Shown here: positions 1 through 8,971 of the stretch, one piece after another
Layout: every line of letters begins with the position of its first letter
Numbering within the stretch: the stretch's first letter is position 1
Origin: Streptomyces sporangiiformans
GTDB taxonomy: Bacteria; Actinomycetota; Actinomycetes; Streptomycetales; Streptomycetaceae
Length of the DNA: 64,000 bases
Direction: 5' to 3'
NCBI RefSeq assembly: GCF_005768555.2
Contig: NZ_VCHX02000071.1
Coordinates: forward strand, 1 to 64,000
The notes under the pieces: model-generated
What the model saw: only the letters and a program-made list of their open reading frames with translations
What the model was told of the DNA's origin: nothing
Databases searched by the model: none
Made by a program: the position numbers and the translations under genes

Positions 1-77
1 CCAAAGTCGTCACCACCCGCTGGCCCCAACCCACACAACAAGTCAACGCCGGCTTCAACTTCCCCACCTCCAGCTGA
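1..77 (+). CDS. C-terminal tail of an upstream gene (partial)
   Basis: An open frame enters from the left edge and ends at a TGA at 75-77. Only about 24 residues are visible, ending in FNFPTSS, which is too little to assign a family. The next gene starts 74 bases later with its own ribosome binding site, so this may be the preceding gene of the same sugar-catabolic block. That is an inference from position only. Confidence 0.4.
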   Translation, partial: KVVTTRWPQPTQQVNAGFNFPTSS

Positions 78-151
78 GGTTGCGTCGGCCGTCGCCGCAG
101 AACCCTCATCCGGCGGCCTCTTCCCCGTTCCCGTTTCGAAGGACGTACACC

Positions 152-1102
152 ATGGCAACGACGCCATCCCCCCTCCGCACCGTCGTGGGCAACCTGTGCC
201 TGGGCTCCGCCCCCGACTCGTGGGGCGTCTGGTTCCCCGAGGACGAGCACCAGGTTCCGTACACCCGCTTCCTCGACGAACTGGCGGCGGCCGGCTACAA
301 GTGGCTCGAACTCGGCCCGTACGGCTACCTCCCCACCGACCCACAGCGCCTCAAGGAAGAGCTGGAGTCTCGTGGGCTCCAGGTCTCCGGCGGCACCGCG
401 TTCGGTGCGCTGCACCGTCCGGACGCGTGGGACGAGATGCTCGACCACGTCCGTCAGGTGGCCGCGCTGACCGCCGCCGCGGGCGCCCACCACCTGGTCT
501 TCATCCCGCCCATGTACCGGGACGAGAAGACCGGCGCGTTCACCGAGTCGCCCGAGCTGACCGCGGAGCAGTGGGCGGGCTTCGGCCGGGCCGCCGACCG
601 GCTCGGCAAGCTGCTCCTCGACGAGTACGACGTACGTCTCGTCGTCCACCCGCACGCCGACAGTCACATCCAGACCCAGCCGGAGATCGAGCGGCTGCTG
701 AACGAGTCCGACAGCCGTTACACCAACCTCTGCCTGGACACCGGACACGTGGCCTACGGCGGCGGCGACAACCTCGACCTGATCCGCCGCTTCGGCGAGC
801 GCGTCGGCTACGTCCACATCAAGCAGATGGACCCCGAGATCCTCGCCCAGGTCGCCGCGGAGGACCTCTCTTTCGGCGAGGCCGTCAAGCGCGGAGTGTG
901 CGTGTCGCCTCCGGCGGGTGTGCCCAAGCCGGCCGACGTGGTGACCGAACTGGCCGGGCTGGACGCCGAGTTGTTCGTGATCGTCGAGCAGGACCTGTAC
1001 CCCTGCGCTCCCGAGGTGCCACTGCCCATCGCGGTCAGTACCCGTGAACACCTGGCCGGTTGCGGCCTCACCGGAACCCGGCGCCCCAACGCCTACAAGT
1101 AG
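152..1102 (+). CDS. Sugar phosphate isomerase/epimerase, IolE-like TIM barrel
   Basis: A 316-aa xylose-isomerase-like TIM barrel. The N-terminal motif GSAPDSWGVWFP (about residues 15-26) is typical of the inosose-dehydratase/IolE-like group in actinobacteria. Likely metal ligands sit on successive strands: the VVHPHADSH stretch, CLDTGHVAYGG, and GYVHIKQMD. IolE dehydrates 2-keto-myo-inositol; that activity is inferred here from family and neighbours. ATG at 152 is chosen because an AAGGA ribosome site lies about 8 bases upstream, whereas the frame's earlier ATG at 80 adds 24 residues of low-complexity sequence. It stops 9 bases before the MFS transporter start and is probably the first intact gene of a four-gene operon. 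It could act on another ketose or inositol isomer. Confidence 0.75.
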   Translation: MATTPSPLRTVVGNLCLGSAPDSWGVWFPEDEHQVPYTRFLDELAAAGYKWLELGPYGYLPTDPQRLKEELESRGLQVSGGTAFGALHRPDAWDEMLDHVRQVAALTAAAGAHHLVFIPPMYRDEKTGAFTESPELTAEQWAGFGRAADRLGKLLLDEYDVRLVVHPHADSHIQTQPEIERLLNESDSRYTNLCLDTGHVAYGGGDNLDLIRRFGERVGYVHIKQMDPEILAQVAAEDLSFGEAVKRGVCVSPPAGVPKPADVVTELAGLDAELFVIVEQDLYPCAPEVPLPIAVSTREHLAGCGLTGTRRPNAYK

Positions 1103-1111
1103 GAGGTGGCC

Positions 1112-2545
1112 ATGGACGTCAACAAGGACACGGCCCAGGCCCCCACCCCGGCCACCGCCGTCCCGGACGACGCCCCGCCCACGGTCTCCCGGCGACTGCG
1201 GGTCATCACCCTCATCGCCACCTTCGGCGGTCTCCTCTTCGGCTACGACACCGGCGTCATCAACGGCGCACTGCCCTACATGACCGACGACCTGGGCCTG
1301 ACTCCGGTCACCGAGGGCATGGTCACCAGCTCGCTGCTGCTGGGCGCCGCGCTGGGCGCGATCACCGGCGGCCGGCTGTCGGACGCGCGCGGACGGCGGC
1401 GCACGATCCTCACGCTGGCCGTGCTGTTCTTCATCGGAGCCCTCGGCTGTACCCTCGCCCCGACCACCGCGGTCATGGTCGTGGCCCGGTTCGTGCTCGG
1501 TCTCGCGGTCGGCGGCGCGTCGGTGACCGTGCCGGTGTACCTCGCGGAGGTCTCGCCCGCCGAGCGGCGTGGCGCGCTGGTCACCCGCAACGAGCTCATG
1601 ATCGTCAGCGGTCAGCTGCTGGCCTTCACCTCCAACGCGATCATCGCGCGGGTGGGCGGCGAGTCCGGCGGGGTCTGGCGCTGGATGCTGGTGATCGCCA
1701 CTCTCCCGGCCGTCGTGCTCTGGTTCGGCATGCTGGTCATGCCGGAGAGTCCGCGCTGGCTGGCGTCCAAGAGCCGCTTCACCGAGGCTCTCGACGTGCT
1801 CAGGCAGGTGCGGTCCCAGCAGCGGGCCGAGGCCGAACTCGCCGAGGTGACCGCGCTCGCCGTCAAGGACGAGCAGGAGAAGCTCGGCGGCTGGCAGGAC
1901 ATCAAGGCCGTGCCGTGGGTGCGCAAGCTGATGTTCGTCGGCTTCGGCATCGCGATCGTGCAGCAGATCACCGGCGTCAACACGATCATGTACTACGGCA
2001 CGCAGATCCTCACCGACGCCGGCTTCGCCGCCGACAGCGCGCTCACGGCGAACATCGCCAACGGCGTGATCTCGGTGCTGGCCACCTTCGTCGGTATCTG
2101 GCTGCTGGGCCGCGTACCCCGTCGCCCGATGCTGATGACGGGTCAGATGGGTACCACCGCGGCTCTCTTGCTGATTGGCGTCTTCTCCCTGGTGCTGCCC
2201 GCCGGGGACGGCCGGGCGTACGCCGTGCTGGCGATGACCGTCACGTTCCTCGCCTTCCAGCAGGGTGCGATCTCGCCCGTGACGTGGCTGATGCTGTCGG
2301 AGATCTTCCCGATGCGGATGCGTGGCTTCGGGATGGGGATGGCGGCCGTGGTGCTGTGGCTGACCAACTTCGTGATCGGGCTCGTCTTCCCGTCCCTCGT
2401 CTCCGGGATCGGGATCTCCAACACGTTCTTCCTCTTCGTGCTGGCGGGCCTGTTCTCCCTCACCTTCGTCAAGCTCTACGTCCCCGAGACCAAGGGCCGC
2501 ACCCTCGAAAGCCTCGAAGCGGAGCTGAAGGCCCGCCTCTCCTGA
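1112..2545 (+). CDS. MFS sugar:proton symporter (sugar porter family)
   Basis: A 477-aa member of the sugar porter branch of the major facilitator superfamily, with about 12 membrane helices. Diagnostic motifs are GYDTGVINGALPYM in helix 1, GRRRT after helix 2, PESPRWL before the central loop, QQITGVNTIMYYG in helix 7, and the C-terminal PETKGRTLE. Neighbouring inositol-type enzymes suggest a myo-inositol or inositol-isomer importer like IolT, an inference. The ribosome site AGGAGG (1101-1106) overlaps the stop codon of the gene before it and is well placed for ATG 1112; an in-frame GTG at 1106 overlaps that site and is less likely. Confidence 0.85.
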   Translation: MDVNKDTAQAPTPATAVPDDAPPTVSRRLRVITLIATFGGLLFGYDTGVINGALPYMTDDLGLTPVTEGMVTSSLLLGAALGAITGGRLSDARGRRRTILTLAVLFFIGALGCTLAPTTAVMVVARFVLGLAVGGASVTVPVYLAEVSPAERRGALVTRNELMIVSGQLLAFTSNAIIARVGGESGGVWRWMLVIATLPAVVLWFGMLVMPESPRWLASKSRFTEALDVLRQVRSQQRAEAELAEVTALAVKDEQEKLGGWQDIKAVPWVRKLMFVGFGIAIVQQITGVNTIMYYGTQILTDAGFAADSALTANIANGVISVLATFVGIWLLGRVPRRPMLMTGQMGTTAALLLIGVFSLVLPAGDGRAYAVLAMTVTFLAFQQGAISPVTWLMLSEIFPMRMRGFGMGMAAVVLWLTNFVIGLVFPSLVSGIGISNTFFLFVLAGLFSLTFVKLYVPETKGRTLESLEAELKARLS

Positions 2546-2610
2546 CCTCTTCGGAGGGGCGGGAGCAGCCTGAACACTCCCGCCCTCCCCCTCCTTTGAA
2601 GGAATCGACC

Positions 2611-3630
2611 ATGACTGTACGTGTAGGTGTCATCGGCGCCGGCATGATCGGCCAGGACCACATCCGCCGGCTGACCGACGTCGTCACGGGAGCGCGGGTC
2701 ACCGCGGTGACGGACCTCGACGCCGCCCGAGCCGCCGAGGTAGCCGCCAGTGTCGGCGCCACCGCGTACCCCACGAGCGCCGACCTGATCGCCTCCCCCG
2801 ACGTGGACGCCGTCCTCGTCACCTCCTGGGGCCCCACCCATGCCGAGCACGTCCTCGGCGCCATCGCCGCGGGCAAGCCGGTCTTCTGCGAGAAGCCCCT
2901 CGCCACCACCGCCGAGGACTGCCTGCGCGTCGTCGAGGCCGAACGCGCCTACGGCCGCCGCCTGGTCCAGGTCGGCTTCATGCGCCGCTTCGACGCCGGC
3001 TACCGGCAGATGAAGCAGGTCCTCGCCTCCGGCTCCATCGGCACCCCGCTCATCGTGCACTGCGCCCACCGCAACCCCACCGTGGGCGACACGTACCACT
3101 CGGCGATGGCCGCCCAGGACACCGCCGTGCACGAGATCGACGTACTGCGCTGGCTCCTCGACGACGAGATCGTCTCCGCCCAGGTGATCACCCCGCGTGC
3201 CACGAGCAAGCGGTTCGCGCACCTGAAGGACCCGCAGATCATGTACTTCGAGACCGCGAACGGGGTCCGCATCGATCTGGAGGTCTTCGTCAACTGCCAG
3301 TACGGATACGACATCCAGTGCGAGACGGTCGGCGAGGACGGCCTGGTCCGGCTGCCCGACCCGGCGGCCGCGCACGTCCGCACCGCCGGGCAGCACAGCT
3401 CGGCCGTCCTCCAGGACTGGAAGGCCCGGTTCGCGGACGCCTTCGACACCGAGTTCCGCGAGTGGATCGCCTCGGTCACGGCCGGCGCCGAGCCCACCGG
3501 CCCGTCCGCCTGGGACGGCTACGCCGCCACCGTCATCAGCGACGCCGCCGTCCGCTCCCTGGAGTCCGACGGCACCGTCGTCACCGCCGACATGAAGCCT
3601 CGCCCCACGTTCTACGGAGGCACCGCATGA
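2611..3630 (+). CDS. iolG: Inositol 2-dehydrogenase-like Gfo/Idh/MocA oxidoreductase
   Basis: A 339-aa NAD(P)-dependent dehydrogenase. The N-terminal Rossmann motif GVIGAGMIGQDH binds the dinucleotide, CEKPLA carries the catalytic Lys, and DTAVHEIDVLRW carries the conserved Asp/His pair of inositol dehydrogenases. IolG oxidises myo-inositol to 2-keto-myo-inositol, the substrate of IolE. Substrate is inferred from close motif agreement and from the neighbouring IolE-like and IolH-like genes. The ribosome site GAAGGA lies 7 bases upstream of ATG 2611. Its stop codon overlaps the next start (ATGA at 3627), so the two genes are translationally coupled. Confidence 0.8.
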   Translation: MTVRVGVIGAGMIGQDHIRRLTDVVTGARVTAVTDLDAARAAEVAASVGATAYPTSADLIASPDVDAVLVTSWGPTHAEHVLGAIAAGKPVFCEKPLATTAEDCLRVVEAERAYGRRLVQVGFMRRFDAGYRQMKQVLASGSIGTPLIVHCAHRNPTVGDTYHSAMAAQDTAVHEIDVLRWLLDDEIVSAQVITPRATSKRFAHLKDPQIMYFETANGVRIDLEVFVNCQYGYDIQCETVGEDGLVRLPDPAAAHVRTAGQHSSAVLQDWKARFADAFDTEFREWIASVTAGAEPTGPSAWDGYAATVISDAAVRSLESDGTVVTADMKPRPTFYGGTA

Positions 3631-4496
3631 AAATCGCCCTTGACCCCTACATGTTCCGCGGTCTGTCCATGGACGACATGGTGCGCACGGTCGCCGAACT
3701 CGGCTACGAGCACATCGAGTTGTCCCCACGCGCCGACTTCATGCCGTTCTTCCTGCACCCGCGGGCGGACGACGAGCGCATCGCGCAGCTCAAGAACTCC
3801 CTGCGCACGCACGGTGTGCAGCTGTCCTCGGTGCTGCCGCTGTACAAGTGGTCCTCACCCGACGAGACGGAGCGGCAGGCCGCCGTCCGCTACTGGAAGC
3901 GGATGATCGAGATCACCGCGGACCTCGAATGTCCCCTGATGAACTCGGAGTTCAACGGCCGCCCCGAACGCGCCGCGGAGAGCGAGGCCGCCTTCTGGCG
4001 CTCCATGGAAGAGCTGCTTCCCCTCCTCGATCGGGAGGGCATCGCCCTGAACCTGGAGGCCCACCCGGACGACTTCTGCGAGGAGAACACCCCCGCGGTC
4101 GACCTCGTCCGCTCCATCAACAAGCCCTGGGTCAACTACCTCTACTGCGCCCCGCACACCTTCCACCTCTCGGGTGCCTCGGAGGTCGGAGCGGACATCG
4201 CGGCGATGATGCGCTACGCCGGCGACAAGCTGAAGCACGTGCACATCGCCGACTCCTTCAACCACAAGGGATCCTCCGGCCTGCGCTACATCCTCAACCC
4301 GCCCGGCACCCCCGCCCGCATCCACCAGCACCTGGACATCGGCCAGGGCGAGGTCGACTGGGACGTCTTCTTCGGCACCCTGCGGGAAATCGGCTTCGAC
4401 GGAGTCGCCACCGCGTGCGTCTTCGCCTGGGAGGAACGCGCCCGCGAATCCTCCGCATTCATGCTGGACCGCATCTCCAAGGAACTCGCCGCCTGA
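3627..4496 (+). CDS. iolH: IolH-like sugar phosphate isomerase/epimerase
   Basis: A 289-aa TIM-barrel protein. The opening ALDPYMFRGLSMDDMV, the segment ELSPRADFMPFF, and the conserved SEFNGRP, LEAHPDDF, YCAPHTFH, HVHIADSFNH and HQHLDIGQGEVDW blocks match the IolH group found in inositol clusters of actinobacteria and enterobacteria. The Glu, His and Asp residues in those blocks are plausible metal ligands. The exact reaction of IolH is not settled, so only a role in inositol catabolism is claimed. It overlaps iolG by ATGA and is the last gene before a hairpin, so it probably ends the operon. The later pathway enzymes (IolB, IolC, IolD) are not in the window. Confidence 0.75.
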   Translation: MKIALDPYMFRGLSMDDMVRTVAELGYEHIELSPRADFMPFFLHPRADDERIAQLKNSLRTHGVQLSSVLPLYKWSSPDETERQAAVRYWKRMIEITADLECPLMNSEFNGRPERAAESEAAFWRSMEELLPLLDREGIALNLEAHPDDFCEENTPAVDLVRSINKPWVNYLYCAPHTFHLSGASEVGADIAAMMRYAGDKLKHVHIADSFNHKGSSGLRYILNPPGTPARIHQHLDIGQGEVDWDVFFGTLREIGFDGVATACVFAWEERARESSAFMLDRISKELAA

Positions 4497-4611
4497 GACG
4501 CCCTGAGGCACGCAGCGATCCTGCGTGAACAATTCACTCAACCTCCGACCCACCAGTTCTGAGCCATCACACTAGAGCGCTCCATAAACTTCGCTATCTG
4601 TAGCGAATAAA

Positions 4612-4645
4612 GCCCTGCCGAGTACCGATCACCACCCGGCAGGGC
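4612..4645 (+). terminator. Hairpin terminator after the inositol block
   Basis: The arms GCCCTGCCG (4612-4620) and CGGCAGGGC (4637-4645) form a perfect 9-bp stem with a 16-base loop, followed by CCTTTGG. It lies 116 bases after the IolH-like stop and before the transporter promoter, so it fits a transcription terminator. The long loop makes it less than ideal. Confidence 0.55.
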
Positions 4646-4767
4646 CCTTTGGCCTGCATAAATGCTCCCTACTAGGCCAATGGAAACCACGCTGAGACAT
4701 GTCCGAGCGAGGCCACCTCGGAACATCAAAATCCCCGTTACCTATTCGTTGGAATTCGCCTTGCGAA

Positions 4768-4804
4768 AGTGTATTGACACCTTCTCCCAAACAGGCGCTA
4801 ATTT
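4768..4804 (+). promoter_or_regulatory. Promoter with overlapping operator palindrome upstream of sugar ABC operon
   Basis: In the 450-base gap 4497-4946 a TTGACA at 4774-4779 is followed by TAATTT-type sequence at about 4797-4804. Spacing is 17-19 depending on the hexamer chosen, so this is a plausible sigma-70 promoter. The -35 sits in an imperfect palindrome, AAGTGTATTGACACCTT (4768-4784), with GTGT/ACAC arms. That suggests repression by a LacI- or GntR-type regulator, which is not encoded nearby. Besides this and the hairpin at 4612, I see nothing else in the gap. Confidence 0.45.
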
Positions 4805-4946
4805 TCGCCAAAGAGGTTCCCGACCGGTCTGCGACGAGACCAGGACCTCAATCCCGTTCCGCGCCGTTCGAAGACACCTCAGTCAGTCCCGCATTCTCTG
4901 CGGGCCCGCGGCGCCCTCACTCATTCCTCAAAGGAGAGGTAGCAAC

Positions 4947-5996
4947 ATGCCGCACTCCGCTCACTCGCCCCGAAGAGCCCGCCGGGTCTCCGGTTGGCGC
5001 GCGCTCGCCGTCGTCCCCGCACTGGCTCTGCTCGCGGTGGGCTGCTCCCAGGGCTCGGACGACACCGCATCGGCTTCGGGCAAGGGAACGTCGCTGAAGT
5101 CGGGCCTCGGCAGCACGGCCAAGGACCGCAAGGTCACCTTCCTGCTCCCCCAGGACCCCGGAGACCCGTTCTGGACCACCATCGCGCAAGGCGCCAAGGA
5201 CGCCGCGCAGTTGCTCAACCTCAAGCTCAACATGCAGACCAGCTCGGGCGACCAGTCCAAGTACAACGACCTGATCGGCAGCGCGGTCGCCGACAAGCCC
5301 GCGGCACTGGCCGTGGTGCTCGACGACCCCAACAAGTACACCGAGAACGTGTGTGCGGCCCAGAAGGCCGGCATCCCCGTGATGAGCTACAACATCACCC
5401 AGGAGGGCAAGGTCGGCGCCTGCACGCTCGGCTTCGTCGGACAGGACTTCGAAGAGGTCGGCTACCTGCTCGGCAAGCGCCTCCTCGCCGAACACCCCGA
5501 CATCGGCAAGGGTGACACCGTCCTCACCCCTGTCGAGTTCCCCGACCAGGTCTACGCGGTCCAGCGCCACGCCGGCGTCAAGCGCGCACTCGACGAGGCG
5601 GGCGCCAAGACGGACATCCTCGGCACCGGCATCGAGGACTCCGCCGCCCTGGACAAGATCACGCAGTACCTGCTCGGTCACAAGAAGACCGCCGCCATCG
5701 TCCCGCTGGGCGGCACCCCGCACCGCAACGTCGTCAAGGCCATGGACGACTCCGGTGTGAAGGTGCCCGTCGTCGGCTTCGACCTGGCGCCGCAGATCGT
5801 CACCGGCATCGAGTCCGGCGCCATCGACGCGGCGGCCGACCAGCAGGGCTACGTCCAGGGCTTCCAGACGGTCATGGAACTCGGTCTGAAGCTCGACTTC
5901 GGTCTCAGCCCGGCCAGCATCAACTCCGGTGGCAGCGGCCTGGTTGACAAGTCCAACGTCGGCATCGCCAAGGAGCTCGCCGGCAAGGTCCGCTGA
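4947..5996 (+). CDS. Sugar ABC transporter substrate-binding lipoprotein
   Basis: A 349-aa periplasmic-binding-protein-type I lipoprotein. The N-terminus has Arg residues, a hydrophobic stretch and a lipobox ending AVGC, with the modified Cys at about residue 33. The mature part starts with the strand motif KVTFLLPQDPGDPFWTTIAQG, typical of ribose/xylose/inositol-type sugar binders. It captures a sugar outside the membrane for the permease and ATPase that follow. ATG 4947 is chosen over far-upstream in-frame ATGs because AAGGAGAGG lies at 4931-4939 and the lipoprotein signal starts here. Context next to the inositol genes suggests inositol or a related sugar, but the ligand cannot be read from sequence. 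Confidence 0.85.
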   Translation: MPHSAHSPRRARRVSGWRALAVVPALALLAVGCSQGSDDTASASGKGTSLKSGLGSTAKDRKVTFLLPQDPGDPFWTTIAQGAKDAAQLLNLKLNMQTSSGDQSKYNDLIGSAVADKPAALAVVLDDPNKYTENVCAAQKAGIPVMSYNITQEGKVGACTLGFVGQDFEEVGYLLGKRLLAEHPDIGKGDTVLTPVEFPDQVYAVQRHAGVKRALDEAGAKTDILGTGIEDSAALDKITQYLLGHKKTAAIVPLGGTPHRNVVKAMDDSGVKVPVVGFDLAPQIVTGIESGAIDAAADQQGYVQGFQTVMELGLKLDFGLSPASINSGGSGLVDKSNVGIAKELAGKVR

Positions 5997-6107
5997 CGCA
6001 CGCCGTCCGCACCTCCGGCAACACCTCATCCGCCGACGATTCGGCTCGGGGCGGCCAGGCATTTCGGCCGGCCGCCCCGCCATCTCAACCAGGAAGGCAG
6101 TACGACC

Positions 6108-7220
6108 ATGAGCGAGCGGAGCGGTCAGGCGACCGCGGGGAGCATCCCGGCGGCAGGGGGCGCCGCCGTGGAGGACAACGCCACAACAGGGGGCGCGCCC
6201 GCCCGGAAGCGGACTCTCGCGGACTCCGCCCCCACCACCACCGCCGACCGGCTGACCGAGCGCCTGCGCCAGATCCGTGGACGCGGCGCACTGGAGATCG
6301 GCCTGGTCTTCGTCCTGGTGCAGCTCGGCTGCATCATCTACTACCTCGTCGACCCCGTGGGCTTCCCCTACCTGGAGACGTCGAACTTCAACGTCCTCAG
6401 TCAGAGCATCCCCGTGCTGGCGATCCTCGCCATCGGCGCCGGCGTCCTGATCATCGCGGGCGAGTTCGACCTGTCGCTCGGCGCCAACTTCACCTTCTGC
6501 GCACTGGTGTTCACGAGGTGGTACGCCGACGGGGCGAGCGCCTGGACCGCCACCGGCATGGCCCTGGTCACCGGCGTCGCGATCGCCCTGCTGAACGGCA
6601 TCCTCGTCACCAAGGCCAAGATCCCCTCCTTCATCGTGACGCTCGGCATGATGCTCTTCTGGGAGGGAGCGGCTCTCTTCTACAACGGGACCACGGCCGC
6701 CCTGATGGTCCCCAGCGAGACCCTGAAGCAGATCTTCACCGCCGACCTCGGCTTCTTCCGCGGTCAGGTGCTGTGGCTGCTCGGCCTTGGTGCGCTGTTC
6801 TGGCTGCTTGTGCACCGGCACCGGCTCGGCAACCACATCTTCTCGGTCGGCGGCAACCCCGCGGCCGCGCGCGCGATCTCCATCAACCCCGACCGGGTCA
6901 AGATCATCGCGTTCGGCATCCTCGGTCTGTGCGTGGCGCTCGCCGCGGTCCTGACCGCTGTCCGCACCGGTTCGGTCCAGCCCGGCACCGGCCGCGGTAT
7001 GGAGCTGAAGGCGATCGCGGCCGCCGTCGTCGGCGGGGTCGCGCTGTCGGGCGGCCGCGGCAGCGTCCTCGGCATGGTCCTCGGCGCGGCCCTCATCCTC
7101 ACCGTGCAGGACATCCTGCTTCTCGGTGGTGCGCCCGGCTTCTACCTGGACCTCTTCGTGGGTCTGATCATCGTCGCCGCGGCCTTCTTCAACCGCATGA
7201 TCGAGGGGAAGGCGAAGTGA
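6108..7220 (+). CDS. Sugar ABC transporter permease (XylH/RbsC type)
   Basis: A 370-aa multi-helix permease of the ribose/xylose class. A 60-residue polar N-terminal extension precedes the first helix (LEIGLVFVLVQLGCIIYYL). The conserved IIAGEFDLSLGANFTFCALV block, the GNHIFSVGGNPAAARAISI cytoplasmic segment and the GVALSGGRGSVLGMVLGA block contact the ATPase or define the family. It partners the lipoprotein at 4947 and the ATPase that follows. A purine-rich GGAAGG precedes the start, and the TGA at 7218-7220 overlaps a possible GTG start of the next gene, indicating coupling. Confidence 0.85.
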   Translation: MSERSGQATAGSIPAAGGAAVEDNATTGGAPARKRTLADSAPTTTADRLTERLRQIRGRGALEIGLVFVLVQLGCIIYYLVDPVGFPYLETSNFNVLSQSIPVLAILAIGAGVLIIAGEFDLSLGANFTFCALVFTRWYADGASAWTATGMALVTGVAIALLNGILVTKAKIPSFIVTLGMMLFWEGAALFYNGTTAALMVPSETLKQIFTADLGFFRGQVLWLLGLGALFWLLVHRHRLGNHIFSVGGNPAAARAISINPDRVKIIAFGILGLCVALAAVLTAVRTGSVQPGTGRGMELKAIAAAVVGGVALSGGRGSVLGMVLGAALILTVQDILLLGGAPGFYLDLFVGLIIVAAAFFNRMIEGKAK

Positions 7221-7255
7221 GCGCCGCCAAGCCCACCGCCGGAAACGGAGCAACC

Positions 7256-8059
7256 ATGTCCCCCACCGCCACCGCGGAGCGCACCGGCGAGGTGCTGCTG
7301 GAACTGTCCGGCATCACCAAGCGGTACGGAGCCAACACCGTCCTCGACGACGTCAGTTTCACCATCCACCAGGGCGAGGTCGTCGGCCTGCTCGGCGACA
7401 ACGGCGCCGGCAAGTCGACTCTGGTCAAGACGATGTCCGGAGTCGTCACCGCCGAGGAGGGCGACTACCTGTGGCGCGGCGAGAAGCTGAACACGCCCAA
7501 CCGCCAGGAGACCGAGAGGCGCGGCGTGGAGACGATCTTCCAGGACTCCGCCCTGGTGCCGTCCATGACCATCACCCGCAACATCTTCATGGGCCGTGAA
7601 CTCACCAATCCCCTCGGGTTGCTGAAGCTGAGGAAGATGGACGAGATCGCCGCGCAGATCCTCGACAGCGTGGTCACCATCGAGGGCATCAAGAGCCCGC
7701 GCCAGCTGGTGGGTTCGCTCTCCGGCGGCCAGCAGCAGGCCGTGGCGATCGCCCGCGCGGTGCACTTCAAGCGCAGTCTGCTGATCCTGGACGAGCCGAC
7801 CAGCGCGCTGGCCGTCCGCGCGACCGAGGCCCTGCTCAACTACCTGCTGCAGTTGAAGCAGGAGGGCGTCAGCTCGGTGCTGGTCACGCACAACCTGCAC
7901 CACGCCTACCAGATCTGCGACCGGCACATCGTGATGAACCACGGGCGCAAGATCCTCGACGTACGCCGTGAGGACACCAGCGTAGAGGAACTCACCGCCG
8001 CCGTCGTGGAAGGGCCCGAGGGCCTGCGCCGCCACCGCGAGGGCAAGCCCCTCGCCTGA
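7256..8059 (+). CDS. Sugar ABC transporter ATP-binding protein (single domain)
   Basis: A 267-aa ATPase with Walker A GDNGAGKST, signature LSGGQQQ, Walker B LLILDEPTSAL and switch His in VLVTHNLHH. It has one nucleotide-binding domain, unlike the duplicated RbsA/XylG type, so it probably works as a homodimer with the permease at 6108. ATG 7256 has GGAG 5 bases upstream; a GTG at 7217 in the same frame, overlapping the permease stop, is an alternative that adds 13 residues. It is the last gene before a strong hairpin. Confidence 0.85.
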   Translation: MSPTATAERTGEVLLELSGITKRYGANTVLDDVSFTIHQGEVVGLLGDNGAGKSTLVKTMSGVVTAEEGDYLWRGEKLNTPNRQETERRGVETIFQDSALVPSMTITRNIFMGRELTNPLGLLKLRKMDEIAAQILDSVVTIEGIKSPRQLVGSLSGGQQQAVAIARAVHFKRSLLILDEPTSALAVRATEALLNYLLQLKQEGVSSVLVTHNLHHAYQICDRHIVMNHGRKILDVRREDTSVEELTAAVVEGPEGLRRHREGKPLA

Positions 8060-8096
8060 GCAACGGCCGTGCCCGACAGGACCGTTCACAACAATG

Positions 8097-8140
8097 GCGA
8101 GGCCGGACCTGCCCGACACCACAGGCAGGCCCGGCCTCGC
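8097..8140. terminator. Bidirectional terminator hairpin between convergent genes
   Basis: Arms 8097-8113 and 8124-8140 form a 17-position stem with one A-C mismatch (GCGAGGCCGG paired with CCGGCCTCGC, then CCTGCC with GGCAGG) and a 10-base loop. It lies between the convergent sugar ATPase gene and the VOC gene, so it can stop transcription from both sides. Confidence 0.75.
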
Positions 8141-8173
8141 AGCGGTCCGCCGCCCTGCCCGGCCTGCCGGAAC

Positions 8174-8971
8174 TCAGCTCCGGGACGGGGTCAGCACCAC
8201 GAAGTCCGCGTTCGACGGGTCGAGGCAGACGGCCAGCCGACCGACACCCTCGGCATCCTCCGGCCCCATCTGCACACTGCCACCGTTCTCGGTGACCTTG
8301 GCGACCGCGGCGTCGCAGTCGGTCACGGCGAAGACCGGATGCCAGTAAGGCCGTCCACTCGTCAGAGCGAGGTCCTCCTTGCGGAGCTCCATGACGCCAC
8401 CTTGCATACGCTCCTCGGGAAGGTCGGCAGGGGTGATGAGGTGGTACGTACCCCCGCCGCCCGGCAGTTCCATGTCGCTGAACCGCCAGCCGAAGACACC
8501 GCCGTAGAACTCCTTCGCGGCCGCGGCGTCGCTCGTGAACAGCTCGGTCCAGGACAGCGAGCCAGGCTCGTCCACCAGCTCCGCGCCCTTGTTCGTGCCC
8601 GGCTGCCAGACAGCGAACTGACCCCCCAACGGATCGCTGTACTGCGCCATCCGGCCCCACTCGTCGAGATCCATGGGCGCCACCCGCACCGTGCCGCCCA
8701 ATCGCTCGACGGTGCGGGTCGTGGCGTCCGCGTCCGTGACGCCGTAGTAGATCATCCAGGCCGAGCGCGCACCCTTCTCGGTGAGCTTGCCCAGCCCGGC
8801 GACGATCTTGCCGTCCTTCCGGAACATGCCCCCTTCCATCTCCTCGCCCTCGCCCATGGACTCGTACTCCCAACCCAGTACGGCGCCGTAGAAGGAAGCG
8901 GCGGCCCGGACATCGGGAGCGCCGAGGTCGAGCCAGCAGGGAGACCCTGGTGCGAAGTCACTGGTGATCAT
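8174..8971 (-). CDS. Two-domain VOC family protein (glyoxalase/bleomycin-resistance fold)
   Basis: A 265-aa protein with two tandem vicinal-oxygen-chelate domains. Each starts with a metal-site-like strand: PCWLDLGAPDVRAAASFYG near the N-terminus and LSWTELFTSDAAAAKEFYG in the middle. Each ends with a strand in which a Glu or Asp ligand is expected (FAVWQPG; FVVLTPS). Such tandem VOC proteins are common in Streptomyces and mostly uncharacterised; hydroxylase, lyase or binding roles are all possible. ATG 8971 is preceded on its strand by AAGGGAATT. Longer starts add 47 residues of poor coding character. Confidence 0.75.
   Translation of the reverse strand: MITSDFAPGSPCWLDLGAPDVRAAASFYGAVLGWEYESMGEGEEMEGGMFRKDGKIVAGLGKLTEKGARSAWMIYYGVTDADATTRTVERLGGTVRVAPMDLDEWGRMAQYSDPLGGQFAVWQPGTNKGAELVDEPGSLSWTELFTSDAAAAKEFYGGVFGWRFSDMELPGGGGTYHLITPADLPEERMQGGVMELRKEDLALTSGRPYWHPVFAVTDCDAAVAKVTENGGSVQMGPEDAEGVGRLAVCLDPSNADFVVLTPSRS

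Noticed and set aside
4917..7253. Long minus-strand frame opposite the sugar ABC genes
   Set aside because: It mirrors well-recognised plus-strand genes, has Asp/Val/Arg-rich antisense composition and no family motif.
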